Of a DNA stretch of 64,000 nt, positions 37,128 to 49,063 are shown piece after piece. Source of the DNA: Rutidosis leptorrhynchoides (lineage: Eukaryota > Streptophyta > Magnoliopsida > Asterales > Asteraceae). Location: NCBI RefSeq assembly GCF_046630445.1, contig NC_092333.1, positions 719,874,001-719,938,000 of the forward strand. Direction: 5' to 3'. The first letter of the stretch is position 1, and each line of letters starts with the position of its first letter. The notes beneath the pieces are model-generated. The model was given only the letters and a program-made list of their open reading frames with translations. It was not told the DNA's origin and ran no database searches. The position numbers were made by a program, and so were the translations under genes.

Positions 37128-37988
37128 ATTATGTGTTTGGAATTAGGGTTTTTGATATGAGATTAGTTTTGAATACTGGATGATATATTCGTCTCCTCGA
37201 ATACGTGTATATAGCAAAAAGATTTCCGTAATTTATGGAGGGAATTTAGGAAAAGTGTTAGACAAAATCTATTAGGATAGATACGATAAGATATAATAAG
37301 ATATGATGTGTCTTTACTTTAATAATGGCAGTATGACGTGTCGAGATCATAAAGTGATAAGTATGTAATCTAATAATCTTTTGATTAAAGACTTTCAATT
37401 CGTATACTGTGATAACCCAATGACATTTTTCGATTCGCAAACCGATGCATAAAGGCATAAGGCATATAGGTACGTGATATAACAGAGAGTTATATACGTT
37501 TGAGTGTGAGTAGTAACAATTATAAGAATTTCAAAATCATGGATAATATTTCATGTAATACATTTGTAATACACATAACCATGATAGATGACTTATGAAT
37601 GTCAAGAATTTCTGAAATCATTGTGTCGCATTTAGATGCGGTGGTGTAATTGGATAGTACTCAGGAAAGTGAGCAGAGTTCTTAGATTAGCTCGGCATTC
37701 TAAGATAAGTAAAGTTTCTAAAGTATAGTGTAACATTTAACAGTTAAAGGCAACAATTAAAGGCACTATGGTCAAGGAAAGTTATAGTCCTACATTAGGA
37801 AAGAGACTTTGATTAGAATCTTTAAGTAAAGTTTGGTAAAGCATGATTGTTAAGATTATAAGGCAATTCTAAATGCTTTAAGTCTAAGGCAGGAAAGGTT
37901 ATAGTTTCCTAGATTGCTAAGGCACCCTAGCTAGCAAGTAAGGCACACATAAAAATGCAATCCTGGTTCTCTATAACAGCCTGGTTAT

Positions 37989-38000
37989 GCTCTGATACCA
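37989..38000 (-). promoter_or_regulatory. Primer-binding site, initiator-Met tRNA type (E2)
   Basis: The minus strand reads TGGTATCAGAGC three bases from the right LTR. Confidence 0.92.
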
Positions 38001-38003
38001 ATC

Positions 38004-40269
38004 TGTAACATCCTCCCAATAGGGTCTGGAAGAAACGTTACTAATATCAAATAAACCAACATATTATAATACGAGAACAATACTAAATGAGAAAATTTAA
38101 CTTTATTGAGTACGCAGCGGAAAATGAAATGTCGTTACAATAATGGAAATAACGATAAAGTAATTGTTCATATGCAGAATTAATAAATGCGATATCTCTT
38201 GATCCTAAGTCCAAGTAGCATCACATAAGTAGTAGATAAGAAAGCTTGAATCAAACAGCACCTGAGACAAAACATGCTAAAGTGTCAACCAAAAAGGTTG
38301 AGTGAAGTTTATAGGTTTAACAAAAGTAGTTATCGTTGTTTTTAGACCACAAGATTTAGTTGTAAAGTTGATCTCCCGCAGGATCAAAAAGTAGATCTCG
38401 CAGATCCAAAAGTAGTACTGATTCGTGATATTTTAGACTAAACGTTTGTTTTGTTGCCCCGATGATAAGTTGGCAGTACCTTATCACCATGTTTAAATCA
38501 TTATTAAGTAATACAAAGACATCACGGTCAAATGTATCGGGGACGTTACTCCCGATAGGCCTACCCCTAATAATTAAGAATGCCTTATCCTGAAAGCAAT
38601 TAAAAAATATCACTGTGGGGTCTTAGTAGCATAAGCTAGTCATAGTACAGTTTAGGTTTGTACTTGTGTCTAAGTTGTTTATAGTATAAAAGCAACATGT
38701 GTCTCACCCCAGTAAGTATAAAAAGTGCTATAGCAATAAGAGTGGGGCTATGAAAGTCACCTTAGTAAGTAGAGAGAGAGTTATTCCTCGGAATAAAGAG
38801 TTGAACGAGTGAGCAGAAAAGTCAACCTATTGACATTTAAGAGTAGTTAAGTGTTTTGCCCATGTTTAAGTTTAAGTATGTGTTTAAGTATAGTTTGTTT
38901 TACTAAGTTTCTATTCCTAGTAAGTTACTATTTTTATAAAGTTTCCATTTTTAGAAAGTTTCTTATTTTACTAAGTTTCTATGACTAGAGAGTTTCTACT
39001 TTTATGAGTGTTTTTCATTTTAGGATACTTGCCGTATTAGATAAGCTTCCAATCACCTCTTTCCCTTCGAATGGCTAATTTAGATCTAGGGGCTTGAGCC
39101 ATAGGACCCTTTAAATCGGAAATCCAAACCCTCTGCCTAGAATCTCGTAGAAACCATTCGTCGAGAAAGTTCGAAGATCTATACATCTCTAATACATATT
39201 CCAAAATGTTTTTGTGCTACAATATAAGTAGTAGGTTATAGGTGCTAGTAATAGTAATAGTGTATACATGTTAAGTACTAGTATAAGTAGTATTAGGGTT
39301 TAAGGTTTTAATATGTATATGTATATATAATTCGTATATATACATAAAAATATATTTTTTTTAACATGTATATATGTATATATAAATCTAGGAGTGTTTA
39401 TGTATATACTTATGAATAACAAGTTTATAATATGAATATGAATTAACAAAGATTAAAGTTTATGTAAATAGTTTAGGGTTTATGTTATACCTTTGAAGAT
39501 TCAAGATAATTAACAAAGAAAAGATGAACACGATGAAGATGGAAGATCAAAGCCTTAAAAATCTTGAAGAACTCCTTGCAGATTCTTGAAGAACACGAAG
39601 AACAAGCTTGAAGATCCGAATACCACAAGAGAGGGAGAGGGAGAGATTGTTTTTGAGAGAGGATTTTAGTGTGATTTGTGAATGAGAAACTAGGAGTCTA
39701 GGAATGTTTATATAGTGCAAGTATTAGAGTGTTAGTCAACATAAGGATGTTCTAATTAATGATTTTATTTTGTTTTATAATTTTTAGTCAACAAAAGGTG
39801 GTACTAGTTTATAATTAGTCAACATAAGGATGTACTAGTTTATACTTTATTTTTAGTCAACATAAGGATGTAATTGTTTAAGATTCTTTAGTCTCATTAT
39901 TATTACTATTATTATTATTATTATTATTATTATTATGTTTATTATTATTTTTACATTTACTACATGATAAGTATTATTTTCTTTTTACTAATTCATGACT
40001 TGTATTTATTTTTATTTAGTTCCCAATTGTTTTATTATTTATATAAATGTCACTTTTTATTTATTACTTATAGATTAATAGTTATAAATAATATTATTGA
40101 AATGCATAAATTTTAATTAGCAGTGAGTGTCGAATAAAAGTTTATTATTTTGTCAACGTTAAATTGATTGTGTATATAACAACCCTTAAATAATTAATAC
40201 GTATAGTCAGACAGTAAACCCTAGGGTCATTTCAGTAATTTCAGAAGTCAAAAAGTGAGGGTTGTTATA
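38004..40269 (-). repeat. 5' LTR of E2
   Basis: 2,266 bp, about 99% identical by eye to the left LTR; the ATT tract is longer here (near 39,897-39,935). Confidence 0.9.
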
Positions 40270-40722
40270 ATTATCATGAGAGTTATCTGTGCCATCACTT
40301 ACTTCAGTGTCTCTCCCTTCATCATTGGAACTTTTAGAGTCTTGATTTTTAAAAGCAGCATCTTTTTCAGAATATAAATCAAAAAAATTTAAATGATTTA
40401 CATCAATGAACTGACCAATAGTTTTAGAAACATTATCTTTTTTAAATGGAAAAATTGTTTCATAAAATTTCACATCCCTTGAAAACATGACTAATTTTGT
40501 ATCAATATTATAAAGTTTATAACCCTTTTTAACAGAAGAATATCCAATTAAAACACATTTTTCTGCTCTACTACTAAACTTATCATGATTATTTAAAACA
40601 GTAGCATAACACAAACAACCAAAAACTCTAATATGAGAGAGACTTGGCTTATAGCTAAAAACACACTCAATGGGAGACTTTTCAGCTAGAACAGCAGTGG
40701 GTAACCTATTAATCAAATACAC
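40270..40722 (-). pseudogene. Copia integrase C-terminal part
   Basis: Contains YLINRLPTAVLAEKSPIE, HIRVFGCLCYATV and KCVLIGYSSVKKGYKLY, the standard post-catalytic region of Copia integrases. It is cut at 40,270 by E2; RT continues on the far side at 31,483. Confidence 0.88.
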
Positions 40723-40839
40723 AGCAGTTAGAACACATTCAGACCAAAAACACTCTCAAAGGGAGACTTTCCAGCTAGAACAGCAGTGAGTAACCTATTA
40801 ATCAAATACACAGCATTTAGAACACATTCAGACCAAAAA
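40663..40839. repeat. 87-bp tandem duplication in the Copia integrase
   Basis: Two near-identical units (GGGAGACTTT...AACACATTCAGACCAAAAA), the second starting near 40,751. The copy duplicates the INRLPTAVLA coding stretch and, with other indels, separates the two integrase frames. Confidence 0.85.
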
Positions 40840-40906
40840 TTAAGAGGTAACCCCCCTTGAAACATAAGACTTCTTGCAACATTTAAAAGATGTCTATGTT
40901 TCCTTT

Positions 40907-41608
40907 CTACAATCCCATGTTGTTGGGGTGTATAAGGACAAGATGTTTGATGAAAATCCCTTTTGAATCACAAAAACTTTGAACATTTGTATTACAAAAT
41001 TCAGTTCCATTATCAGACCTTATGGTCTTGATAAAAACATTAAACTGATTTTTAAGTAAGTTATAAAACTGCACTAGGTTATCAAACACTTGATCTTTAG
41101 ATTTTATAAGGTAAACCCAAACAGCTCTTGAAAAATCATCAACAATAGTAAGAAAGAATTTAAACCCTTCCCTACTTTGAACTTTGTAAGGACCCCACAA
41201 GTCAAGATGAATTAATTCTCCTAATGATTTTGTTTTATGATCACTTAAGGGAAAAGGTTCCCTTGTTTGTTTAGCTTTGTGACATATATCATAAGGATTA
41301 ATATTAGCAGACTCTTTTATATTAAGATTTGATTTTAAAACATCTAGAACTTGACTAGCAGGGTGACCCAATCTGTGATGCCATAATCTTAATGACACAA
41401 CATTTGAAACAACAGAATTTTTAACATTATATTCACCTTTCTTAAACAAATATAGACCATTGGTTTCATCACCAATCCCCAATGTCTTATTTTCCTTCAA
41501 ATCCTGAAGATAACATCTATTTTTGTCAAATCCCACAAATATATCATTCTCTTTTGTTAGTCTGTTAACAGACAGTAAATTGACACAATATTCAGGAACC
41601 AGTAACAC
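40907..41608 (-). pseudogene. Copia GAG-pre-integrase and integrase core
   Basis: Contains LWHHRLGHPASQ and DICHKAKQTREPFPLS, a zinc-binding HHCC module in which the first Cys is Tyr. Then follow HLDLWGPYKVQSREGFKFFL, TIVDDFSRAVWVYL and IRSDNGTEFCN, giving the first two catalytic Asp residues. The frame is lost shortly after SDNGTEF, before the catalytic Glu, through an indel near 40,940. Confidence 0.88.
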
Positions 41609-42114
41609 ATTATTAAGAATAATTGAATTATTAAGTTGATATTTTCCAATTTTTTGAATTTTTGCCTTTGTACCATTGGGATGACCAACAGTAATATTAA
41701 ATTTTGAAACATCAACTTTATCAATTAAGTTTTACTCAGAACAAACCATATGTTGGTTTGCACCTGAATCAACAATCTAGTTATTAATATGTGTTAAAGG
41801 TTTATTTATGAGATTTGAACAAAAAAACCTTGAAATATTTTCATTAAAGTAGGTATTAAAGTTATAAAACCTACCAGCCATAGCAGTATTAACTTCATTT
41901 GCAGGTTCTTTGTCATTACTTATTAAGCTCATAATCTTTTGGATTTGTTCTTCAGAAAAAGGAAAGCTGGAACTTTCACTGTTACTAACACACTTATTTG
42001 ACACAGAATTGTTATTGTTAGCAACAAACTTAGGAGCAAACTGATTAAAAGGTTTCCTCTTATACCCAGGAGGGTAACCAATGATTTCAAAACATCTCTC
42101 AATTGTATGCCCCA
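41609..42114 (-). pseudogene. Copia zinc knuckle to protease region
   Basis: A CCHC knuckle (CTKCGMMGHTIERC, 42,090-42,135) is followed by GYPPGYKRK. The protease motif IVDSGANQHM lies near 41,750-41,780, with a stop directly before it and another after it. The reading then continues toward LLVPEYCVNLLSVNRL. Confidence 0.82.
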
Positions 42115-42984
42115 TCATACCACACTTTGTACAATGCAAATTATTGTTAGGACCTCTTGGTCCTCTTTAAAACCAGAATTATTATTATTTGTCTTAGCCA
42201 AAAAAGTTGAAGGTTGAACAGAATTATTGTTATTACTGGTCTTAACCAAGAAAGTTGAGGTTTGAACAATTTTTGACAAATCATTAGTAACAATTCCTCT
42301 ATGAGATTCTTCTCTAGATAAGATTGCATAAGCAGTCTTAACATTAGGAAGAGGATCTCTTGTCAGAATGTTACTTCTGATTGGTTGATACACATAATTT
42401 AGACCCATTAGAAACTGCATTAATTTCATTAGTTGATTATGATCTTGAAACTTTTTGTTTGCTTTGCATGTACATGTTGGTAGTTTGATGAGGGCATCAA
42501 ACTGTTTCCATAAGCAATTTAACTTGTGATAATATTCAGACAAACTGCTTTGTCCTTGTGTAAGTGAATTGATTTTATGATGCAGATTAAATGTAATAGA
42601 ACCATCAATCTTATCATATGTCTCCTTTAATTCTTGCCACACAACAGCTGCATTATTAGAAAAAATTTGTCCTAAATATAACTCATCAGAAACAGAAGTT
42701 AAAATCCATGTTAAAACCACAGTATTGCACCTATCCCACTGTTGAGCAAGAACATCATCTTCCTGATATGTAGCTCTTTCACAAGTTCCATCAACAAAAC
42801 CTTTTTTATTTTTAGTATTTAAAGCCAAAATCAAAGCTCTACTCCAAACATTATAATTTTCTGTTCCTTTTAGTTTAATTGAAATCAATGAAGTACCAGA
42901 AGTATCACTTGCATGAAGATACAAGGGATCTCCAAAATCTAGTTTATTGATTAAAGTAGCAGATGTAGTATCATCCCCGGACAT
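42115..42984 (-). pseudogene. Copia gag (capsid) protein
   Basis: 289 codons starting with an ATG at 42,984 (MSGDDTTSATLINKLDFGDP). Contains LKGTENYNVWSRAL, AVVWQELKETYDKID and LPTCTC, and the MQFLMGLNYVYQPIRSNIL stretch near the end of the capsid region, as in plant Copia gag (UBN2/Retrotran_gag families). It is frameshifted from the zinc-knuckle frame near 42,140. Confidence 0.88.
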
Positions 42985-43747
42985 TTTGACAGAAAAATAA
43001 TTTGATGAACCTTGTGAAAGAAATCAGACAAATAGAACAAATAAAGAATATCCAGATAAACAAGAATATCAAGTATGCACACAATCAAATATGCAAGTAA
43101 ACACAGAATACCAAACTTAACAGTGCAAGAATAACAAATTATGTAAGAATGCCTACAAACAAAGAAATAATAAACACCTAAAGGAATGACCAGTGCTTGA
43201 TCAGGTTTCCATTGGTTTCACGAACCAAGGTCAAGAGTTGGGCACTGGATTCCTCTCTTCTACACAGAAAACAATAAGCACAGACAAGATAAAGAATGAA
43301 TGCAATCAATCAAATGCAAGAGAGGCCTTGGCTATGGTCCAAGTATGAAACACAGAGGGCAGAGTATCTTTCTTAAGCAAGAAAGACTCTCTGATCAGGT
43401 ACTTGCCACAACACAAGTAGGTTTAGAGTGTACCAACACAATCCACGCTCGGCTAGCCAAGATCAACAGCAACAGATACCAGCGAAAGCACAAACACGAT
43501 CCAAAGAAAGCAGATCTTAAAGAACAATAGCAAATTCGTAACCCTAATTGCTTTGAATCAGAAATTTAGAGCAAAACACCAGATCTTATTGAACGAAGAC
43601 CTAGAAAACACCTACAGTCTTTGTCGAACCCAATAGAACACCAATCAATCAGAAGATTGAATCGAAACCCTAGAATTTCACCAAAAAACCCTAGAACAAC
43701 CAAATCACGAAGAACAGCCCGATTAACACCAAATCAGAGACACATAC
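42985..43747 (-). other. Copia 5' leader
   Basis: Untranslated region between the primer-binding site and the gag ATG. A frame on the plus strand at 43,300-43,530 is not supported. Confidence 0.6.
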
Positions 43748-43759
43748 GCTCTGATACCA
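43748..43759 (-). promoter_or_regulatory. Primer-binding site, initiator-Met tRNA type (Copia)
   Basis: The minus strand reads TGGTATCAGAGC directly abutting the right LTR. Confidence 0.92.
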
Positions 43760-44209
43760 TGTAGAAATTCACAAAACTGAATCTAATTGCAACAGATACA
43801 GAACACAATCCAATATCACAAAATGCTTCAATAGAAAATAACCGGGCAAAGCCCAAAAGGTTTACAAGAATAAAAGCACACACAGCTTCCAATTACACAG
43901 AAAAACACTCAATGATTCATCATCAACAGATGATGATCATTCACACACCAAATATGACAAACCCTAGATGAGTCGGGTGCCAGAAAGAAAAGAGAAAAAA
44001 AAGGTAAAAAAAAACCCTAAACAGCAAATATTACATTATATATAAAAAACTTTGGCTTGTTGTCATATTTGACCCTCACAAAATATAAATCAAACTTCTG
44101 GCACTAAACTTCACATTAATATCAAATGAAGACTTGCAGTCACACCACAAACAAAAACAAGCACAAAATAATATTCCAAGTAAGATTGAAACTTATGTTA
44201 TAGCTAACA
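43760..44209 (-). repeat. 5' LTR of the Copia element
   Basis: 450 bp; TG (sense TGTTAGCTATAAC) to CA ends; followed by the TSD ATAAC. Confidence 0.9.
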
Positions 44210-44214
44210 ATAAC

Positions 44215-45233
44215 CATTGATACATGTAAAAATAATTTGGGTGCAATTTAAAAACGAAACTTTGATTTTCATTCGACAAGTTATGGATTACCATTCTCAC
44301 GTATATGTCTTTACTTTTTTATTTTTTATTTACTATCGATGTTTGTTTTTTAACCTTTTTTGTTTTACTTTTATGGTTTTTAGCTTGCTAGTAAATCGCA
44401 TGTTGTTATAAAATGTAAAAAAAAAAAAAAAAAGGTAAAAAAACAATCGTCATTCGTGGTAAAGCAAAAAAAAGGAAAGATGCATACGTGGAAAAGGTAT
44501 TATGTAGCTTGTCAGATGTGAATTAGAGTTTCGTTTTTGAACTCATCCAAAGTACTTCACATGTAGATGGGTTATTATTGTATATGGTATGAGAGTATTA
44601 TTTTATGAGCTTGACACTAGTTCGATTGTGCTGTCAATCACTAAAGTATTGGTTGAAGTATTTTAAATTTGGCCGGGTCTTCAATCGAAAGTGCTTTTGT
44701 CCGAACGAAAAACACATAATAGAGTACCTTTAAAGCTTGATTTTATTTTTAAAAATGGACAAATGAAAATTCGTATATTTGACGTCACAAGTGTAGTAAG
44801 ACTAGTTACAGAAAGCATCGCTTTGTGAATTATCTTTAATATTTTCTTTTCCCGACTAGACACGAGGCACCAAATGATTCTCGAATAGGAGTTCAAATAC
44901 ATATTTTTGTTATTATTAAAGTTTAATGGATTAAATGATAATAGCAATAGTGTGACACCACATAAAAAAAAGGAAAAGTTAAGGTAAAACACTACCTTTC
45001 TGTCATGAGAGGTAAAATGTTAGAGGCAGAAGTTGAATTTTTTGCTATTGCTTTCACTATTCTTGCCATGCTTCTTGAACTAAGAAATCATATATGCATC
45101 TTTTAGATCACCAAGTTCGAAATGCGGTTGAAAATCGTTGGTAAATAGTATCCGTATTTCTTTACAACTAACACCATTGCCTACATGAAGATGATCTGTC
45201 ACGTGAATAGATAACTTATCACTTCAACTCTAG

Positions 45234-45236
<3 letters not shown>
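44215..45236. other. Unannotated spacer
   Basis: No homology visible. Frames near 44,217 and 44,681 are low-complexity and unsupported. Confidence 0.5.

Positions 45237-45310
<74 letters not shown>
45237..45310. repeat. (AT)n microsatellite
   Basis: About 73 bp of AT dinucleotides at the left edge of the foldback-like repeats; it truncates the left end of the first repeat. Confidence 0.95.
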
Positions 45311-45312
<2 letters not shown>

Positions 45313-45925
45313 CTAACCATTTGGGGGGAAGCGGGGGGAAGCAAATATTTTTTTTTTTTTTTTCGTTTTTTGAAAAAACTTTGTTCACGAACATTATAGA
45401 TGAGATGAAAATATGAACATTTAGTAGAGACACTTTGTGATAAATGTTTTTATTTTGACGGGAAAACGCTCGAAGAAGTAATATATAACAATTATCGTGT
45501 TTTTCGAGCGTATTTTGAGATTTTAGCTATTGGGGTTTAGATATTAGGGTTTAGATATTAGGGTTTATAGGGTTTAGATATTAGGGTTTAGAAATTTAGA
45601 GTTTAGGGTTTAGATTTAGGGTTTAGATTTAGGATTTAGATTGAGTTTTTAACGCCCAAAACACCAAACCCTAAACCCTAAACTCTAAATCGGGCTAAAT
45701 TTTACTTCACAAAACATGAAGAAAAAAAATGTTCATATTCTTCACGAACAATATTATCTTGAATGTTATTTTTGTCGATCGTTTTCCCGCATAAATAATA
45801 ACATTCATCACGAAGTGTCTCTTCTAAATGTTCATATTTTCATGTGATCTTGATGCCGGAAAAAAAAAACGAAATTTTTTTTTTTGCTTCCCCCCGCTTC
45901 CCCCCGATTGGTTACTTCCCCATTG
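45311..45925 (+). mobile_element. Foldback-like repeat, copy 1 (telomere-like core)
   Basis: Ends GGGGGGAAGCGGGGGGAAGC (from about 45,324) and GCTTCCCCCCGCTTCCCCCC, then GGTTACTTCCCCATTG on the right. The core (45,530-45,690) is a run of degenerate TTTAGGG words followed by CCCTAAA words. No protein frame. Class uncertain: a MITE or Mutator-like foldback element is the best guess. Confidence 0.6.
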
Positions 45926-45931
45926 CAGGAT

Positions 45932-46505
45932 CAATGGGGAAATAACCAAACGAGGGGAAACGGGGCAAAACAAAATTTTTTTTTTTTTGGCGTTTTTTTG
46001 GAAATTTTTTTCAGTCATCAAGATCACACGAAAATATGAACATTTAAAAAAGACAATTCATGATGCATGTTATTATTTAGGTGGGAAAACGATCGACAAA
46101 AATAACATTCAAGATAATATTGATCGTGAGGAATGTTAACGTTTTTTTTTTCTTTTTTTTTTTCATGTTTTGTGAAGTAAAAATTTAGCACGATTTAGGG
46201 TTTAGGATTTAGTGTTTTGGGTTTAGTCCCTAAACCCTAAACCCTAAACAATAAACTGTTTGTGTTAAAAACTTAATCTAAATCCTATATTTAAACCCTA
46301 AATCTAAAGCCTAAACCCTAAATTTCTAAACCCTAATATCTAAACCCTGTAAACCCTAATATCTAAAACATTAACATACGCTCGAAAAACACGATAATTG
46401 TTATATATTATTTCTTCAAGCGTTTTCCCGCCAAAATAAAAACATTTATCACAAAGTGTCTTTATTAAATGTTCATATTTTCATCCAATCTATAATGTAT
46501 AGGGG
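45932..46505 (-). mobile_element. Foldback-like repeat, copy 2 (inverted)
   Basis: Starts CAATGGGGAAATAACC and is the reverse complement of copy 1 block by block: the GATCGACAAAAATAACATTC side now comes first and the CGCTCGAAAAACACG side last. The right G-rich terminus is degraded near 46,500. Confidence 0.6.
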
Positions 46506-46511
46506 CAGAAT

Positions 46512-47123
46512 CAATGGGGAAGTAACCAATCGGGAGGAAGCGGGGGGAAGCACATTTTTTCTTTTCTTTTTATTTGGAATTTTTTTTTCAGGCATCAAGA
46601 TCACACAAAAATATGAACATTTAGAAAAGACACTTCGTGATGAATATTATTATTTAGGCGGGAAAACGATCGACAAAATAACATTCAAGATAATATTGAT
46701 CGTGAAAAATGTTAACGTTTTTTTCTTCTTCATGTTTTGTGAAGTAAAATTTAGCCCGATTTAGGGTTTAGGGTTTGGTATTTTGGATTTATTCCATAAA
46801 TCCAAAACACCAAACCCTAAACTCTAAACTCTAAACCGTCCGTGTTAAAAACTCAATCTAAATCCTAAATCTAAACCCTAAATTTCAAAACCCTAATATC
46901 TAAACCTTATAAACCCTAATATCTAAAACCTCATCATACGATCGAAAAACACGATAATTGTTATATATTAGTTTTTCGAGCATTTTTCTGCCAAAATAAA
47001 AACATTTATCACTAAGTGTCTTTATTAAATGTTCATATTTTCATTCAATCTATAATGTTCGTGAACAAAGTTTTTTAAAAAAATGAAAAAAGAAAAAAAG
47101 ATTTTGCTTCCCCCCGCTTCCCC
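46512..47123 (-). mobile_element. Foldback-like repeat, copy 3
   Basis: Same orientation as copy 2; starts CAATGGGGAAGTAACC. Its right terminus (GCTTCCCCCCGCTTCCCC) is cut at 47,123/47,124 by the Athila LTR, which shows that this repeat was there first. Confidence 0.65.
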
Positions 47124-49045
47124 TGATAATGCTAAAAACGAACATATATTTCATAGCATTATCCCTCAAGAAAGACAAGCTTTTAGTTGCAATTGTTCTG
47201 TTTACAAGTGATATTCGTTTAAATAATAAAAGGTGAAGACAAAAGACAGATTTGACGAATTGAAGACGCAAACGACCAAAAAGCTCAAAAGTACAAAGTA
47301 CAATCAAAGTGGTTCAAATTATTGGTGAGAAACGTCTCAAAATTACAAGAGTACAAGCCGCAAAACGCAAAATACAAGATATTAAATTGTACGCAAGGAC
47401 GTTCGAAAATCCGGAACAGGGACCAGAGTCAACTCTCAACGCTCGACGCAACGGATTAAAAATTATGAGTCAACTATGCACAAGAATATAATATAATATT
47501 TAAATAGTTATATAAATTATTTATATATTATATATATATTTAAAAATAACGTCGACAAGCAAGAAAACAAAGCAATCTGAGTTGTCCCAGATGGCCATGC
47601 GATCGCATGGCCTGGAGGTGCATTTTCCATGCGATCGCATGGCAGTAGGTAGCAGGCCACATTGCTATAAATTCGCAGTTTTGGTTGATAAAAAAAATAT
47701 ATATCCTTTTCTTTTCTCTTATCCTATGTATCAAATATCACTCCAAGTATTAATCTCAATTTGTAATTTTAATTTTAAGTTAGTGATAATAATAAGGTTA
47801 GGTTAGTCGAATGTCTTAAGGTTTTGCAAGTTGAAACTCTGTCCGTGTACCACTACGTTATTAATATCCACTGTAAGTTATGTTTAATTTTATTGTTAAA
47901 TTAATGTCTCGTAGCTAAGTTATTATTATGCTTATTTAAGACGAAGTAATCATGATGTTGGGCTAAAATATTAAGACGGGGTAATTGGGCTTTGTACCAT
48001 AATTGGGGTTTGGACAAAAGAACGACACTTGTGGAAATTAGACTATGGGCTATTAATGGGCTTTATATTTGTTTAATTAAATGATAGTTTGTTAATTTAA
48101 TATAAAGATTTACAATTGGACGTACCTATAAATAACCATATACACTCGATCGGACACGATGGGCGGGATATTTATAAGTACTAATAATCGTTCATTTAAC
48201 CGATACGGGAATGGATTAATAATCTATGGACTTATTAAAACATGGGTGAATTATGTACAAGGACACTTGGCGTAATTGTTAACAAAGTATTAAAACCTTG
48301 TTACAGTTTAAGTCCCCAATTAGTTGGAATATTTGACTTCGGATATAAGGATAATTTGACGAGGACACTCGCACTTTATATTTATGACTGATGGACTGTT
48401 ATGGACAAAAACCAGACGGACATATTAAATAATCCAGGACAAAGGACAATTAACCCATGGAAATAAACTAAAATCAACACGTCAAACATCATGATTACGG
48501 AAGTTTAAATAAGCATAATTTCTTTATTTCATATTTAATTGCACTTTTAATTATCGCACTTTTATTTACTATCATTGTATTTAATTGCACTTTTAATTAT
48601 CGTACTCTTTAATTATCGTCATTTTATTTATCGCACTTTTATTTATCGCAATTTCATTATCGTTATTTATTTTACGCTTTAAATTAAGTTATTTTTAATA
48701 TTTTACATTAGTTTTTAACTGCGACTTAAGTTTTAAAATCGACAACCCGGTCATTAAACGGTAAAACCCCCTTTTATAATAATAATACTACTTATATATA
48801 TTTTTGTATTTTTACAATTATAAGTTAAAAATATAGCGTTAAACTTGGCGAGTTCCCTGTGGACCAACCGGACTTACTAAAAACTACATTACTGTACGAT
48901 TAGGTACACTGCCTATAAGTGTTGTAGCAAGGTTTAGGTATATCCATTCTATAAATAAATAAATAACTTGTGTTAAATTGTATCGTATTAAATAGTTTTT
49001 CGTAGTAAAAATATAACTATTTTGTATACACCTCTACGCACATCA
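47124..49045 (+). repeat. 5' LTR of Athila element A
   Basis: 1,922 bp, TGATAATGC...CACATCA. The first 42 bases form a stem: GATAATGCT (47,125-47,133) pairs with AGCATTATC. Degenerate tandem words ATTATCGCACTTTT fill 48,536-48,675. It aligns along its whole length with the inverted LTR at 57,812-59,846. Confidence 0.88.
47593..47671 (+). promoter_or_regulatory. LTR promoter module: palindrome pair plus TATA box (Athila A)
   Basis: GGCCATGCGATCGCATGGCC (47,593-47,612, perfect 20-bp palindrome) and CCATGCGATCGCATGG (47,627-47,642) precede a TATAAA box at 47,666-47,671. Spacing and order match the modules at 714-790 and, with a different palindrome, at 59,305-59,380. Confidence 0.65.
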
Positions 49046-49053
49046 AGTATTTT

Positions 49054-49063
49054 TGGCGCCGCT
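49054..49063 (+). promoter_or_regulatory. Primer-binding site, Asp-tRNA type, disrupted (Athila A)
   Basis: TGGCGCCGCT here continues, after the solo LTR and its TSD, with GCCTGGGAAC at 52,762. Together they resemble the Athila primer-binding site (TGGCGCCGTTGCCGGGGA, complementary to tRNA-Asp). The insertion splits it, so element A can no longer prime reverse transcription. Confidence 0.8.

Larger units (their letters stand above)
31484..40269 (-). mobile_element. E2: chromovirus-derived non-autonomous LTR element with captured gene piece
   Basis: Direct LTRs 31,484-33,738 and 38,004-40,269; TSD ATTAT at 31,479-31,483 and 40,270-40,274. Orientation is minus from the iMet primer-binding site at 37,989-38,000. 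The 4.3-kb interior has the unknown frame also found in E1, a C-terminal chromodomain fragment, a poly(A)-binding-protein gene piece and an opposite-strand microprotein frame, but no protease, RT or integrase core. The LTRs differ at about 20 positions (by eye, about 1%), so it is young. Confidence 0.93.
29202..44209 (-). mobile_element. Copia retrotransposon, split by LTR element E2
   Basis: LTRs 29,202-29,656 and 43,760-44,209; TSD ATAAC at 29,197-29,201 and 44,210-44,214. An iMet primer-binding site and a polypurine tract flank the interior as expected for a minus-strand element. Gag, protease, integrase, RT and RNase H are all present in the Copia order, but with stops, frameshifts, an 87-bp duplication and the 8.8-kb E2 insertion. 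The LTRs differ at roughly 12 positions in 450 (by eye), so it is older than E2. Confidence 0.93.

Noticed and set aside
45530-46930. A chromosome end or true telomere array
   Set aside because: The TTTAGGG words are degenerate, short and lie inside three inverted repeats, each running into CCCTAAA.
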